Part shown: one piece after another, positions 43,194 through 51,711 of the stretch
Layout of the letters: the number at the start of each line of letters is the position of its first letter
Position numbering within the stretch: position 1 is the stretch's first letter
Source: Enterococcus mundtii
GTDB lineage: Bacteria; Bacillota; Bacilli; Lactobacillales; Enterococcaceae
NCBI RefSeq assembly: GCF_002813755.1
Contig: NZ_CP018061.1
Coordinates: forward strand, 2,532,001-2,596,000
DNA: 64,000 bases
Reading direction: 5' to 3'
Notes under the pieces: model-generated
What the model saw: only the letters and a program-made list of their open reading frames with translations
Database searches by the model: none
Told to the model about the DNA's origin: nothing
Made by a program: the position numbers and the translations under genes

Positions 43194-44060
43194 TTATTTA
43201 GAAGACCCCCTTACCAAATGTCGGCTGATTTCTTTTTTCAATTCGGTAACAACTTCTTCTTCACTCGCCATAGATAAAAATTCTAGCCACTTAGTCACTT
43301 CTTCCGACTTTTGTTCACAGATGGATTTTCTAACCATAATAATCCCAAGGTAATCATATCTTTTCGCATTTTCAGCAAAACTATGTGCATAATCTAGTAT
43401 ATTTTTGCATTCAGTATACATAGCGTTCTCTAAAAATATTGTTGAAAAATTAGTTAATATTGACAAACGTAAAATTGATATTTCCTTTAATTTATTATAC
43501 TTCTCCAAACTTCGTAACATTTTTGGAACAATGCTTTTGATCGTTTCTAAAGGTAAAAAGTAAAAAATAAAATTGATGGTCCTGATATCATCGTATGTCC
43601 AAGTATCAATCAAAGAAATCCTATCCCACACAATAGTCGCCAACTTCATACTTATGTCTGAAACGGTTAATTTATTTAATTCATTTAGTTCTATAAAAAT
43701 ATGTAAAATATGATTTATCTCGTTAATTTTATAATCATTATTATTTTGTAAATATCGTTCACATCGTTTAATTAACATATCTATCTTACTTCGTTGCGCA
43801 TTAGATACCAAGGAATAAAAATCAACTAATATTTCTTGTCTTTCACTATTATTATATTCATTACAAATATATTCAAATTCATTAAACGATACATTGACTT
43901 GTTCTAATAGGTACTGCATTGTATCGAATGACGGTACTCTATTCTTACTCTCAAATTTAGAGAGGGTTGAACGTTCTAGATTTCCATTGCATATATTATT
44001 TTGTGAGATACCTTTAGATTTTCTTATCATTCTATATACATTTCCATAATTCCAAATCAT
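43194..44060 (-). CDS. Rgg/GadR/MutR-type transcriptional regulator
   Basis: A protein of about 288 residues, the usual Rgg length. N-terminal XRE helix-turn-helix (VYRMIRKSKGISQNNICNGN, then LERSTLSKFESKNRVPSFDT) followed by an all-helical, TPR-like C-terminal domain of the type that binds short peptides. The longest frame starts at a GTG at 44111, but a TATAAT box at 44119-44124 puts transcription start there, so I use the ATG at 44060 behind a weak GAGAAG site. It is more AT-rich than its neighbours, which suggests transfer. Targets and pheromone are unknown; the nearby small frames are candidates. Confidence 0.8.
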   Translation of the reverse strand: MIWNYGNVYRMIRKSKGISQNNICNGNLERSTLSKFESKNRVPSFDTMQYLLEQVNVSFNEFEYICNEYNNSERQEILVDFYSLVSNAQRSKIDMLIKRCERYLQNNNDYKINEINHILHIFIELNELNKLTVSDISMKLATIVWDRISLIDTWTYDDIRTINFIFYFLPLETIKSIVPKMLRSLEKYNKLKEISILRLSILTNFSTIFLENAMYTECKNILDYAHSFAENAKRYDYLGIIMVRKSICEQKSEEVTKWLEFLSMASEEEVVTELKKEISRHLVRGSSK

Positions 44061-44118
44061 GATTTTCTTCTCACTTTCTCTGAATTTTCTAACTATGTGA
44101 CTTTGAGCCACACGATAA

Positions 44119-44124
44119 ATTATA
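44119..44124 (-). promoter_or_regulatory. -10 box of the Rgg-type gene
   Basis: TATAAT on the minus strand, seven to eight bases before the GTG at 44111, which argues against that codon as the start. Confidence 0.5.
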
Positions 44125-44222
44125 CCATTTTTTTAATATATTATATGTTTGTAGAAAAAAGGAAAGGAGAATTGTTGGGAGTAATCGATGTAGGTTGATT
44201 ATTTTAAAATAGTAAAAGTGAA

Positions 44223-44273
44223 ATGTTTAAATTATTTGGCTTAGATGATTATGTAAGGAAAGACCATAGATAA
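44223..44273 (+). CDS. Possible 16-residue peptide near the Rgg-type gene
   Basis: ATG opens MFKLFGLDDYVRKDHR. It is divergent from the regulator and in the position where Rgg systems often encode a peptide. It is not strongly hydrophobic and has only a poor ribosome site, so this may be chance. Confidence 0.2.
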   Translation: MFKLFGLDDYVRKDHR

Positions 44274-44336
44274 AATAGTAGGTATAAAGTCTATAGATGC
44301 TATATATGAATTTATTATAAAGAAGTAGGTGGACAT

Positions 44337-44612
44337 TTGGTACACGATAAAAACTGGACTAAAAATGAAATGTTTTTAGCGCTATTAAAACTATCAATTA
44401 TTATAAATATTGTCGGAAATTTTGTTACTAATCTGAAAGATAGTGGCGGATTACTTTACCTCAATCTATTATTCGGTGTCTGCTTTCTGCATATTCTTAG
44501 ATATTACAATCTGAAAGTTATAGAAAAGTATTTTTATATAACTTTGGAAATATTATTATCACTAATAGCAATATTTTACTTTATATCATCTACAGTCAAT
44601 TCTCTCAAATAA
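44337..44612 (+). CDS. Small membrane protein of the island (91 residues)
   Basis: A TTG start six bases after AGGTGG opens 91 codons. The protein has three hydrophobic segments (about 13-30, 38-56 and 65-86) with short charged ends. No family is recognised. It diverges from the Rgg-type gene and ends just before a strong hairpin. As the only other sizeable gene in the island it could be the regulator's target, for example an immunity or bacteriocin-like protein; this is inference. Confidence 0.5.
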   Translation: MVHDKNWTKNEMFLALLKLSIIINIVGNFVTNLKDSGGLLYLNLLFGVCFLHILRYYNLKVIEKYFYITLEILLSLIAIFYFISSTVNSLK

Positions 44613-44646
44613 GGAATATGTACTGAAATATTAAAAATATAACTTC

Positions 44647-44695
44647 ACTAATGGACCATGAGTGACTTTCTCGTGTTCCATTAGTGATCTTTTCT
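44647..44695 (+). terminator. Terminator of the small membrane protein gene
   Basis: CACTAATGGA and TCCATTAGTG pair at the base, with CATGAG/CTCGTG inside, followed by ATCTTTTCTT. Confidence 0.75.
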
Positions 44696-44704
44696 TATGC
44701 AGAC

Positions 44705-44814
44705 ATCGGTGATCTCAAGTGGGTTTAAGAAAGAGCATACTTTATAAAAAACAGAAGCTCCTCCAATACGAAAACGATTGGGAAGCTTCTGTTTTTTTCA
44801 ATTGATCTGTGTTT
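44705..44814. repeat. 110-bp direct repeat, right copy
   Basis: Carries a non-functional copy of the CDF gene end (codons for IGDLKW and then Val, stop) and a copy of its terminator. It matches 42949-43058. Confidence 0.95.
44751..44798. terminator. Terminator of the PL8 lyase gene (right repeat copy)
   Basis: Same hairpin as at 42996. On the minus strand T6 follows, so it ends the lyase transcript; on the plus strand T7 follows. Confidence 0.85.
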
Positions 44815-44837
44815 AATTATGACCTAGAAAGGTAGAT

Positions 44838-47800
44838 CTATTTGACAACAATCTCTTTGCTTTCAAATTGACCGAAATCAATGGTAAACGTATTGGTTTG
44901 ACTATCATAGACAATCCCCTCACTCGTAGACGCCACGTCAGTAAAATCACTTGGTACACGAAGTGTTACTGGTTCAGTTTGTTGCGTTGGATTGGCAATT
45001 GTATAAACTGTTTGTTCTGCCTTCGTTTGTTTTAGTAAAGAAATTGGTTTATTCGTTTTGATTCCTACCAGTTCTCCGCCTTGTTCTTGCCAAAAATTGA
45101 TGCCTAAATAACCAGATATTTTCACTTCGACTGCTTGGATTTCTTTGGTATTTTGCAAAATCGCAACTGGCTGTTTTGCTGCATAATCTGCTAATTCCGA
45201 TTGAGTCTTGCCGGGCAACATCACATAAGCATATTCTGCATCTTTTGGTTGCTGTCCATGATTGATTGAGAAGGTGCGGTAGTCACCTGTATATGGTGTA
45301 TCACTAGGAAATGCTTCATTGATTTCTCGATAAGTACCTGTACGTGTCTCACTGATCACATCGACTGTTTCCTTCTGTGGGAAATAATAACCGATCGACG
45401 CATGTTGATGATCTGATTCTAACAATAACCAAGAGGCTTCCTTCGTTTGTTGTGACTGATCAATCATTCCTTTATCCGAAAGCACTTGATACGTATACGA
45501 ATCATTTAATAAGCGATTATCAACGATTGTTTCAATTGAGGCAGTTGTATCTCCTGTAATACCGGCACCTAAGGCAATGATTTGCCCATCCAATGTAAAC
45601 CATGACTTCTTCCCTTGAACATTCATCGGTAAGGGCGTTCCATTATTCTTTGTTCCTTCTTTGTTAAGAGCCATTCCTACCACACCTTGATCTCCAGCCG
45701 CGGCACCGCCTACCCATGTTTCATTTGAAGTCACTGTAGTAAATGCTGAAACTTCATCTGCTAAAGGTACCGTATCGATGGTCGTACCAGGTAAACGATA
45801 AGGATCGACTGTTGGCCAATAACTCGAACCGAATTGGACTTGGTCATCATTGTAAAGATAAATCATCCCGTCAGACGTGTGCCAGCCTCGTTGATTTTCC
45901 AGATTTCCTGCTTCAAATGAAGAGATTCGCTTCGAATACATGCTTAATCCTAAATGGTAATTCTCTGTTCGTTGGACAAATCGATCCATTGCATGGTACA
46001 TCTTTGTTCCGATGAACGGTAGTTGCTTACCCATCACCGTGGTATTAGCCAATAGCTCCGTTGTCATCATCAAATCATTGTAATCTCTCGTATTTGTCAA
46101 ATAATAGTCAGGATTAGACAGCATCCAATATTTCACTGCTTCCTTTAATGCTTTTTGCTGTGTTTCAGGTGCAAATTTCGCCACGATCATTAAATTATAC
46201 ATCGTTGTTGATCCGTAACCCGTTTTTGTCGCAGCGGGCGTTCGAGAAATGGAGCGTCCATTGACTAAAGGCAACATTTCACCTTGATACACTAATGGGA
46301 TAAATGCCGATTGTACGTTATCAACAAAGGACTTTATTTGATCAGCTGTCAACGTATAGCGAGATTCTTTGACGATCGATAAAATTTGGCCTACGCCTTT
46401 GACTAGTACATTCCCATAAGAGCCTGTATAAGGGATCGTTTCATGCTGGATAAATGAACCATCTTGATAAAATCCATCGCCATGGGTCACCAATTTAAAG
46501 ACATCTGTGATACTCTCAACTGCTTGTGTCACTTTCGCTGGATCATTTTGTAAGAGCCCTAGTCCTAAGACAGTTTGCGCTAAATCTGTGCGATTCGCAC
46601 CAGTCGTTGAAAAATTTGGTATAAAATCAAGCGCGACAAAAGTTCCTTGTGATTTTGTGTAGAGTTGTTTAAATGGATCGGGTACATATTTACTCAACAC
46701 AGTCGTATACTCTTGAAGTTTCTCCTCTGGCACGTCTTCATCCAGTACCATCAAAATCGCCACAAATTTTTGAGCTACTCCGATTTGCCAATCCCACCAA
46801 TTGCCATGATACTTTGTTCCATCATAGCCTTTTTTTGTGATCATAAAATCTAACCCACTTTGAATCGCTTGACTGATGACTTCATCTTGATAAAAACTTG
46901 TCCCATTCGTTCCGTATGCTAACGCTAGTTTTTGCAACTTTGTAAATTGCGTGGTTAAATCTGCCGAAGCGGTATTTCCAGATTCTAATGGCCATAGATA
47001 AGTGCGGTCAGGATCTTGATTCATTGTCTCGTAAAGTTTTTCTGCTTCGTTAGAAAGAGCGTTTACATAATTGGCAATCGCTGGATTAGCTAAATCGGTC
47101 GTTGTTGACACAAGTTGATCTTTCCAGTTTTCTTTCATTGTTTGAAATTCTTCTGTCGGTTCTTCCACTTGTAGACTATTGACCGCTCCACTACGCATGG
47201 AATAAATCGTTAATTTACTCTCATTCCCAAATAACCGAATCCCTGAATAACCTGACCAGTCCCCATTGATCGTTGTCCCATCAGAATAAAGAACTTCTTG
47301 ATTTTCATACAACAAACGGTCGTTCAAATATGCTTGGAACGATGTTCCTTCATATCTTAGTAACAATTTATAGGTTTGTCCTGAAATCAGTGTAGGGCCT
47401 TTGATGGCTGTCAACCACTTTCCCCCAGGTTGCCCCAATTGCCATTCACCATCGCGCATATAGGCAAACGATTGCCAGTTCGATGTCGTCTGATCGTTTC
47501 CTCGAAAAACTAGTCCAAAATTGGTCTGTCCCTCATATAGAAACGTGTATTCTAGATCACCTGAGCTACGGACACCTGCATCTAATAATAACGACACAGA
47601 CTCAAATTGTTGATTGATTTTCTGGTTTGCGATCTGTAACCCATTCTCGTTGGTATATTTATCTGCTTTTCCAACAATGTCTTGCCAAGTACCCAAATGC
47701 TGCGAAAAATCTGACTCATAGTTTCCTGATGTCGTATTTTTTTGCATGTCAGTCTGTGTTCCTTCTGCACCTACTTGTTGACTGTACCCTAACCCAATAC

Positions 47801-47855
47801 CAACGAATAAACTACACCCTAATGTCACCACTAATTTTGTTGACCAACGCTTCAT
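44838..47855 (-). CDS. Secreted polysaccharide lyase family 8 (hyaluronate/chondroitin lyase type)
   Basis: A protein of 1005 residues. Signal peptide (about 1-32, MKRWSTKLVVTLGCSLFVGI), an N-terminal carbohydrate-binding-like region (about 40-210), the alpha/alpha-barrel with NWWDWQIGVAQKF (catalytic Asn and aromatic patch), GSFIQHETIPYTGSYGNVL (catalytic His and Tyr) and NGRSISR, then beta-sandwich domains. These are the PL8 hallmarks; substrates are hyaluronan, chondroitin or xanthan. No LPXTG is present, so it is released. The start is the ATG after AAAGGAG; the upstream ATG is rejected. It adjoins a PTS and an unsaturated glucuronyl hydrolase, which fits glycosaminoglycan use. Confidence 0.9.
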   Translation of the reverse strand: MKRWSTKLVVTLGCSLFVGIGLGYSQQVGAEGTQTDMQKNTTSGNYESDFSQHLGTWQDIVGKADKYTNENGLQIANQKINQQFESVSLLLDAGVRSSGDLEYTFLYEGQTNFGLVFRGNDQTTSNWQSFAYMRDGEWQLGQPGGKWLTAIKGPTLISGQTYKLLLRYEGTSFQAYLNDRLLYENQEVLYSDGTTINGDWSGYSGIRLFGNESKLTIYSMRSGAVNSLQVEEPTEEFQTMKENWKDQLVSTTTDLANPAIANYVNALSNEAEKLYETMNQDPDRTYLWPLESGNTASADLTTQFTKLQKLALAYGTNGTSFYQDEVISQAIQSGLDFMITKKGYDGTKYHGNWWDWQIGVAQKFVAILMVLDEDVPEEKLQEYTTVLSKYVPDPFKQLYTKSQGTFVALDFIPNFSTTGANRTDLAQTVLGLGLLQNDPAKVTQAVESITDVFKLVTHGDGFYQDGSFIQHETIPYTGSYGNVLVKGVGQILSIVKESRYTLTADQIKSFVDNVQSAFIPLVYQGEMLPLVNGRSISRTPAATKTGYGSTTMYNLMIVAKFAPETQQKALKEAVKYWMLSNPDYYLTNTRDYNDLMMTTELLANTTVMGKQLPFIGTKMYHAMDRFVQRTENYHLGLSMYSKRISSFEAGNLENQRGWHTSDGMIYLYNDDQVQFGSSYWPTVDPYRLPGTTIDTVPLADEVSAFTTVTSNETWVGGAAAGDQGVVGMALNKEGTKNNGTPLPMNVQGKKSWFTLDGQIIALGAGITGDTTASIETIVDNRLLNDSYTYQVLSDKGMIDQSQQTKEASWLLLESDHQHASIGYYFPQKETVDVISETRTGTYREINEAFPSDTPYTGDYRTFSINHGQQPKDAEYAYVMLPGKTQSELADYAAKQPVAILQNTKEIQAVEVKISGYLGINFWQEQGGELVGIKTNKPISLLKQTKAEQTVYTIANPTQQTEPVTLRVPSDFTDVASTSEGIVYDSQTNTFTIDFGQFESKEIVVK

Positions 47856-47892
47856 TTTGTTCTCCTTTTTGATTATAGATATTTTTTGAACT

Positions 47893-47947
47893 AAAAAAAT
47901 CTGCAAGAAAGGCGCATTCTTATTTCGAACGATTCTTTCTTGCAGAT
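47893..47947 (-). terminator. Terminator of the glycan-locus PTS operon
   Basis: ATCTGCAAGAAAG (47899-47911) pairs with CTTTCTTGCAGAT (47935-47947), with T7 on the minus strand. The lyase gene follows in the same direction, so it depends on read-through or an unseen promoter. Confidence 0.85.
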
Positions 47948-47992
47948 CGGATCACGACCTTGCGATCACTTCATTCATTTTTTATGAATCAT

Positions 47993-48799
47993 TTAAGCTA
48001 AGATCCCGGCAGCACTTAATGCAATCGAAAGAATCAAAATGATCCAGATCACGCGAGTTGAATTCAATTTCTTCTGACCTAACATCCAGTAAGTCAATAA
48101 GACTAATAAAACCGGTACTAATGAAGGTAAGATCGCATCTAATGTATCTTGAACAACTAACTCCACCCCATTTTGTTTGTAAACGAAAGGAACCGTTGCT
48201 TTGATAACTGACGGAATCAAGGCACCAATAACTGTGATCCCTAAAACAGTTGCTGCGTTGGTGAATGCTGTTAGTTTATTTTTCAGAGTCGTAACTAATT
48301 TAACTCCTTGCTTATAGCCAAGTGGTAATAATGCTGCTCGTCCAAAAAGTAAAGCGATATTGGCAATGATCCAGATCACACAGCCAACGACTGATCCGCT
48401 TTGTGCTAATGTACCCGCGATTGAACCAAAAATCGTTCCCCAGATGACATGGAATAATGAATCGCCTACCCCTGCCAATGAACCCATCAACGCTGTTTTC
48501 AACGCGACGATCGTATCTTTTGCTTTGTAACCATCTTCTTCTTCAATTGCCACATCGATCCCCATGATCAAGTTCCCAAAAATCGCATTCGTATTGAAAA
48601 ATTGATTGTGGGTATTCATCATATCTTGTAATTGTGATTTGTCTTCCCCATAGAATTTTTTCAGTACAGGTAAAATACCATAGAGATAACCGGTACTCAT
48701 CATACGCTCATAGTTCCAATTCAATTGGCTACCAAGGATATAGCGCCAACTGATGACATTCAATTCTTTTTTCGTTAACTTTTGATTACTCATCGCCAT
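47993..48799 (-). CDS. PTS EIID component, mannose family (glycan locus)
   Basis: A protein of 268 residues with the EIID pattern: LNVISWRYILGSQLNWNYER, then TGYLYGILPVLKKFY, and ALMGSLAGVGDSLFHVIWG, with C-terminal membrane segments. I take the ATG at 48799, five bases after AAGGAGG, over the TTG 15 bases upstream. It overlaps the EIIC gene end. Together with EIIC it forms the channel for a disaccharide or amino-sugar unit released from host glycans. Confidence 0.92.
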   Translation of the reverse strand: MAMSNQKLTKKELNVISWRYILGSQLNWNYERMMSTGYLYGILPVLKKFYGEDKSQLQDMMNTHNQFFNTNAIFGNLIMGIDVAIEEEDGYKAKDTIVALKTALMGSLAGVGDSLFHVIWGTIFGSIAGTLAQSGSVVGCVIWIIANIALLFGRAALLPLGYKQGVKLVTTLKNKLTAFTNAATVLGITVIGALIPSVIKATVPFVYKQNGVELVVQDTLDAILPSLVPVLLVLLTYWMLGQKKLNSTRVIWIILILSIALSAAGILA

Positions 48800-49583
48800 C
48801 AAAACCTCCTTCAAGTGTTCCAGTGGTTGTCACTGTTTGAGCAGTTGCTTCTTTTTCGTTATCTCGTTTGAATACTAACAATGCAGCAATAACACCAACG
48901 ATTGAAATCCCAAGCATTGGTACTTGTAGATATGCTGATAAGAAGAAACCTAAAAGTAAGTAAGGAATATACTGTTTTGCTGGTAAATAATGTAAAAGGA
49001 TGGCCACACCGACAACTGGTAGTACGCCACCTGCTGTACGTAATCCATTCATCAACCATTCAGGTGTATTTTCTGTGATTGTTGAGACTGCCGCATCTCC
49101 GACTAGTAACATCAATAAGATCGGGATTGCTCGAGAAAGCCCCCATAGGAATGAACCAGATAATACTAACCGTGGGATACTGTTGATACGCATATCTTCA
49201 ATCGCACGATCTACACGGTGTAGCAAAAAGACATTACAGAAGCGAGCAACGACATCAAGCTGTAGCATCAGTAATGATACTGGTACAGCTAGACCGATCC
49301 CATATTCCGCGCCTTTACCAGAAATGACAGCAAACGCCGTTCCTAATACAGCGCCAGTAAAGAAGTCGGGTACAGATGCGCCCCCAAAAGCCGCAATCCC
49401 TAAACGCATCAATTGAAGGGTTCCCCCTACCATCAAGCCAGTTTCTAAATCTCCCATGATCATCCCGGAGATCATTCCCGCAATGGCTGGTTGTGTCAAC
49501 GTATTTGAAATAAGTGAATCATTGATTGCAATAAAAGCATAAACTGTAATAAGAATAATTTGATACATGGCTAAATGTTGCAT
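48786..49583 (-). CDS. PTS EIIC component, mannose family (glycan locus)
   Basis: A 265-residue permease of the mannose-sorbose EIIC family with IAGMISGMIMGDLETGLMVG, then GTLQLMRLGIAAFGGASVPD, the conserved order also seen in the gfr-like EIIC. The N-terminus is hydrophobic and the C-terminus acidic. It lies 17 bases after the fused EIIAB gene with AGGAGG before its ATG. Confidence 0.93.
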   Translation of the reverse strand: MQHLAMYQIILITVYAFIAINDSLISNTLTQPAIAGMISGMIMGDLETGLMVGGTLQLMRLGIAAFGGASVPDFFTGAVLGTAFAVISGKGAEYGIGLAVPVSLLMLQLDVVARFCNVFLLHRVDRAIEDMRINSIPRLVLSGSFLWGLSRAIPILLMLLVGDAAVSTITENTPEWLMNGLRTAGGVLPVVGVAILLHYLPAKQYIPYLLLGFFLSAYLQVPMLGISIVGVIAALLVFKRDNEKEATAQTVTTTGTLEGGFDGDE

Positions 49584-49600
49584 GATTATTTCCTCCTAAA

Positions 49601-50524
49601 TCACTTTCTTAGTTTTTCCATAAAATCGACGACTGGATCATTTGGTACCAATTGAGCGGTCACTTTTATGTCTTTAGCTGCGATCGCTTCAAACACTGCT
49701 TCTTCTTCTTTCATGACTTTGATGCTTTTCGTGATTTCTCTCGCACCTTCTTTGTGACTCATGTTTCCTACATTGATTGCAGCCAGCTCACCGCCCGCTT
49801 CTAAATACCGCAAGACATCTGTTGGATTTTTAAAAAGTAAAAAAATACGTTGCTTGCCATATTTTCCAGATTGAACATTTTTTGCCGCCGCAGCAACAGT
49901 TAAAACGGATAGCCGCATAGATGTAGGCGCTGCCATTCTTAATGAAGATTTTTGTAAAGAATCCATTGCCGCCTCATCATTGATCACGATGATCCGTTGT
50001 GTATTCAAACTTGTGGACCAAATTCCTGCCACTTGCCCATGAATCAAGCGTTCATCAATCCGTACATTGACAATATTCGCTTTGCCTTTAAATTCCTTAT
50101 ATTGTGCTAGATCTTCCTCTGCCACTTGCGTTTCTTCCGCTTCCGTTGCGATCATCTTGTTTTTGACATCTACGATACCCCCGCGTGCCAAATCGATCAA
50201 CGCCTCGATCGTTGCTTGTGGATTAAGGGTCGCTTCCATGACTAAAGGTAAAGACATCCCCGCAATAATTGTAACTTCTTCATCTTCTAAGTAATTTTTT
50301 AGCGCTGTGTTGCATGGTGTCCCACCTAGCAGATCTGCAATAATCAAGGTCGAACCGTTAAGGGCTTTCATTTTCTCAGTTAATTCATGTTCAAATTGCA
50401 AATTATCGCCATCTGGTCTTAAAGAAAGTGTATGAACATGTTCTTGCACGCCAACAATCATCTCTAAACTGGCTTTGACTCCATCGGCCATGCTACCATG
50501 ACTGACCAATAAGATATTTCTCAT
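49601..50524 (-). CDS. PTS EIIAB component, mannose family (fused)
   Basis: A 307-residue fusion. The EIIA domain (about 1-125) has the active His in LLVSHGSMADGVK and LIIADLLGGTPCNTAL. After an Ala/Glu-rich linker, the EIIB domain (about 150-307) has VNVRIDERLIHGQVAGIW with its phospho-His. EIIA and EIIB are separate in the gfr-like system, so the two mannose-family PTSs here are of different subtypes. First gene of the operon, with GntR-type operators upstream. Confidence 0.93.
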   Translation of the reverse strand: MRNILLVSHGSMADGVKASLEMIVGVQEHVHTLSLRPDGDNLQFEHELTEKMKALNGSTLIIADLLGGTPCNTALKNYLEDEEVTIIAGMSLPLVMEATLNPQATIEALIDLARGGIVDVKNKMIATEAEETQVAEEDLAQYKEFKGKANIVNVRIDERLIHGQVAGIWSTSLNTQRIIVINDEAAMDSLQKSSLRMAAPTSMRLSVLTVAAAAKNVQSGKYGKQRIFLLFKNPTDVLRYLEAGGELAAINVGNMSHKEGAREITKSIKVMKEEEAVFEAIAAKDIKVTAQLVPNDPVVDFMEKLRK

Positions 50525-50558
50525 CTCTCTTCCCCCTTAAATAAACATCTAAGCTACT

Positions 50559-50568
50559 TAACATGTTA
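50559..50568. promoter_or_regulatory. GntR operator O1
   Basis: Perfect palindrome TAACATGTTA, 35 bases upstream of the EIIAB start. Confidence 0.65.
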
Positions 50569-50615
50569 GCTATTGATTACGTACACTATATCACATATCA
50601 ACTCAAACGTAAACC

Positions 50616-50633
50616 TAACATCTTAACATATTA
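50616..50633. promoter_or_regulatory. Overlapping GntR operators O2 and O3
   Basis: TAACATCTTA and TAACATATTA overlap by two bases (50616-50625 and 50624-50633), near the centre of the divergent region. Confidence 0.5.
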
Positions 50634-50687
50634 TATTTTTTTCTTAAAAAATTTAGTTCCAAAATTAATCCATTGCCACAAACAAGT

Positions 50688-50697
50688 TAACATGTTA
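50688..50697. promoter_or_regulatory. GntR operator O4
   Basis: Perfect palindrome TAACATGTTA in front of the gntR gene, between TTGCCA (50674-50679) and TATGGT (50696-50701), a possible promoter. It suggests autoregulation. Confidence 0.6.
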
Positions 50698-50737
50698 TGG
50701 TAAGATTAATTGAATACCGCAAAAAAGGAGGTCTCAT

Positions 50738-51448
50738 GTGGTGATTCCCAAATATGAACAAATTAAGCAAGAATTATTAGCTGAAATCAAAAATCATTTA
50801 TTTGTTCCTGGAGATAAGTTTTACTCAGAAGCAGATATCAAGAAAAAATATTCTGTAAGCTCGATCACAGCCGTTAAAGCATTGAACGAACTTACAACCG
50901 CTGGCTATCTCTATCGCGTCCAAGGAAAAGGTACCTTTGTTTCTAAATCAAAAGTCTCTCAATCAGTCAAATTCTCTGATATCGAATTACATTCATTAGA
51001 TAAAGAAAAGGTCAAGGTCGTTTCGATAGAAGAAGCGCAAGAACCTGACATTTTAGAAGAACTTGGACTACCGAAAAATGGTTCTTATTATCGCATCAAA
51101 CGAGTGCGGTATTTTGAGGATATCCCTTTCCTTGTGCATATCACTCATCTGCCAAAACGTTTGGTCAAGGAACCTATTAGTAAAGACTTATCTCAATACT
51201 CCAGTATCTACGAGAGAGTGAGAAAAGATTTTGGGATCGACCTCTTCTCTCTTTCATCTGTTGAGACGAATGAAATCGTCTTTCCCGATGATCCAGAATT
51301 ATTGAACTTGTTAAAGTTAAGCTTTCGCGAACCAGTCGTCAAACAAGTCAAGCATTCTTTCCTAGCTGACCGTAGCGTAGCCGAATATATCATCAGTTAC
51401 AAACACTGGAAATATTTCAAAACAAAAATCGAAGTAGAAGCAGAATAA
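50738..51448 (+). CDS. GntR/HutC-type regulator of the glycan locus
   Basis: A 236-residue protein. N-terminal GntR winged helix (about 5-70: FYSEADIKKKYSVSSITAVK, then ALNELTTAGYLYRVQGKGTF) and a C-terminal UTRA effector domain (KNGSYYRIKRVRYFEDIPFL and VKQVKHSFLADRSVAEYI). UTRA domains bind sugar phosphates or amino sugars. The start is a GTG six bases after AAGGAGG. It is divergent from the PTS operon and co-directional with ugl and bgaC; palindromes TAACATGTTA near all three units are its probable sites. Confidence 0.9.
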   Translation: MVIPKYEQIKQELLAEIKNHLFVPGDKFYSEADIKKKYSVSSITAVKALNELTTAGYLYRVQGKGTFVSKSKVSQSVKFSDIELHSLDKEKVKVVSIEEAQEPDILEELGLPKNGSYYRIKRVRYFEDIPFLVHITHLPKRLVKEPISKDLSQYSSIYERVRKDFGIDLFSLSSVETNEIVFPDDPELLNLLKLSFREPVVKQVKHSFLADRSVAEYIISYKHWKYFKTKIEVEAE

Positions 51449-51501
51449 GTAGAACGGTAATAGCCGTAATTTCGCATCCATTGAATTAAATAAGCAAAAC
51501 C

Positions 51502-51552
51502 AGAAGGAATCCATCAGACCGTTCTTTGAACGTTTTGTGGATTCCTTCTTAA
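51502..51552 (+). terminator. Terminator of the gntR gene
   Basis: AGAAGGAATCCA and TGGATTCCTTCT pair, with GTTC/GAAC inside. The T run is weak, so partial read-through into ugl is possible. Confidence 0.6.
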
Positions 51553-51682
51553 CTATATATATCTATCCATGATCAGAGTTACCTACTTAAAAAATAAATA
51601 AGGTTATTTATTTTCCGATTTTTCTGTTTTTTTATTTTGCCATTCGCTTTTTCTGATTATTTAGGTTATACTAGTTTAAAGT

Positions 51683-51692
51683 TAATATGTTA
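51683..51692. promoter_or_regulatory. GntR operator O5, upstream of ugl
   Basis: TAATATGTTA, one base from the O1/O4 form, 20 bases before the ugl start. A -10 TATACT lies at 51667-51672. Confidence 0.55.
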
Positions 51693-51711
51693 ACAAATTA
51701 AGAGGAGTGGT

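Larger units (their letters stand above)
43059..44704. mobile_element. AT-rich insertion between the 110-bp repeats
   Basis: About 1.65 kb of markedly AT-rich DNA holding an Rgg-type regulator and a small membrane protein. It splits what was probably a convergent pair (CDF-like gene and PL8 lyase gene) sharing one bidirectional terminator. No integrase or transposase is inside. Confidence 0.6.

Noticed and set aside
42949..44814. Composite transposon or insertion sequence
   Set aside because: Flanking repeats are direct, not inverted at their ends, and no transposase is encoded between them.
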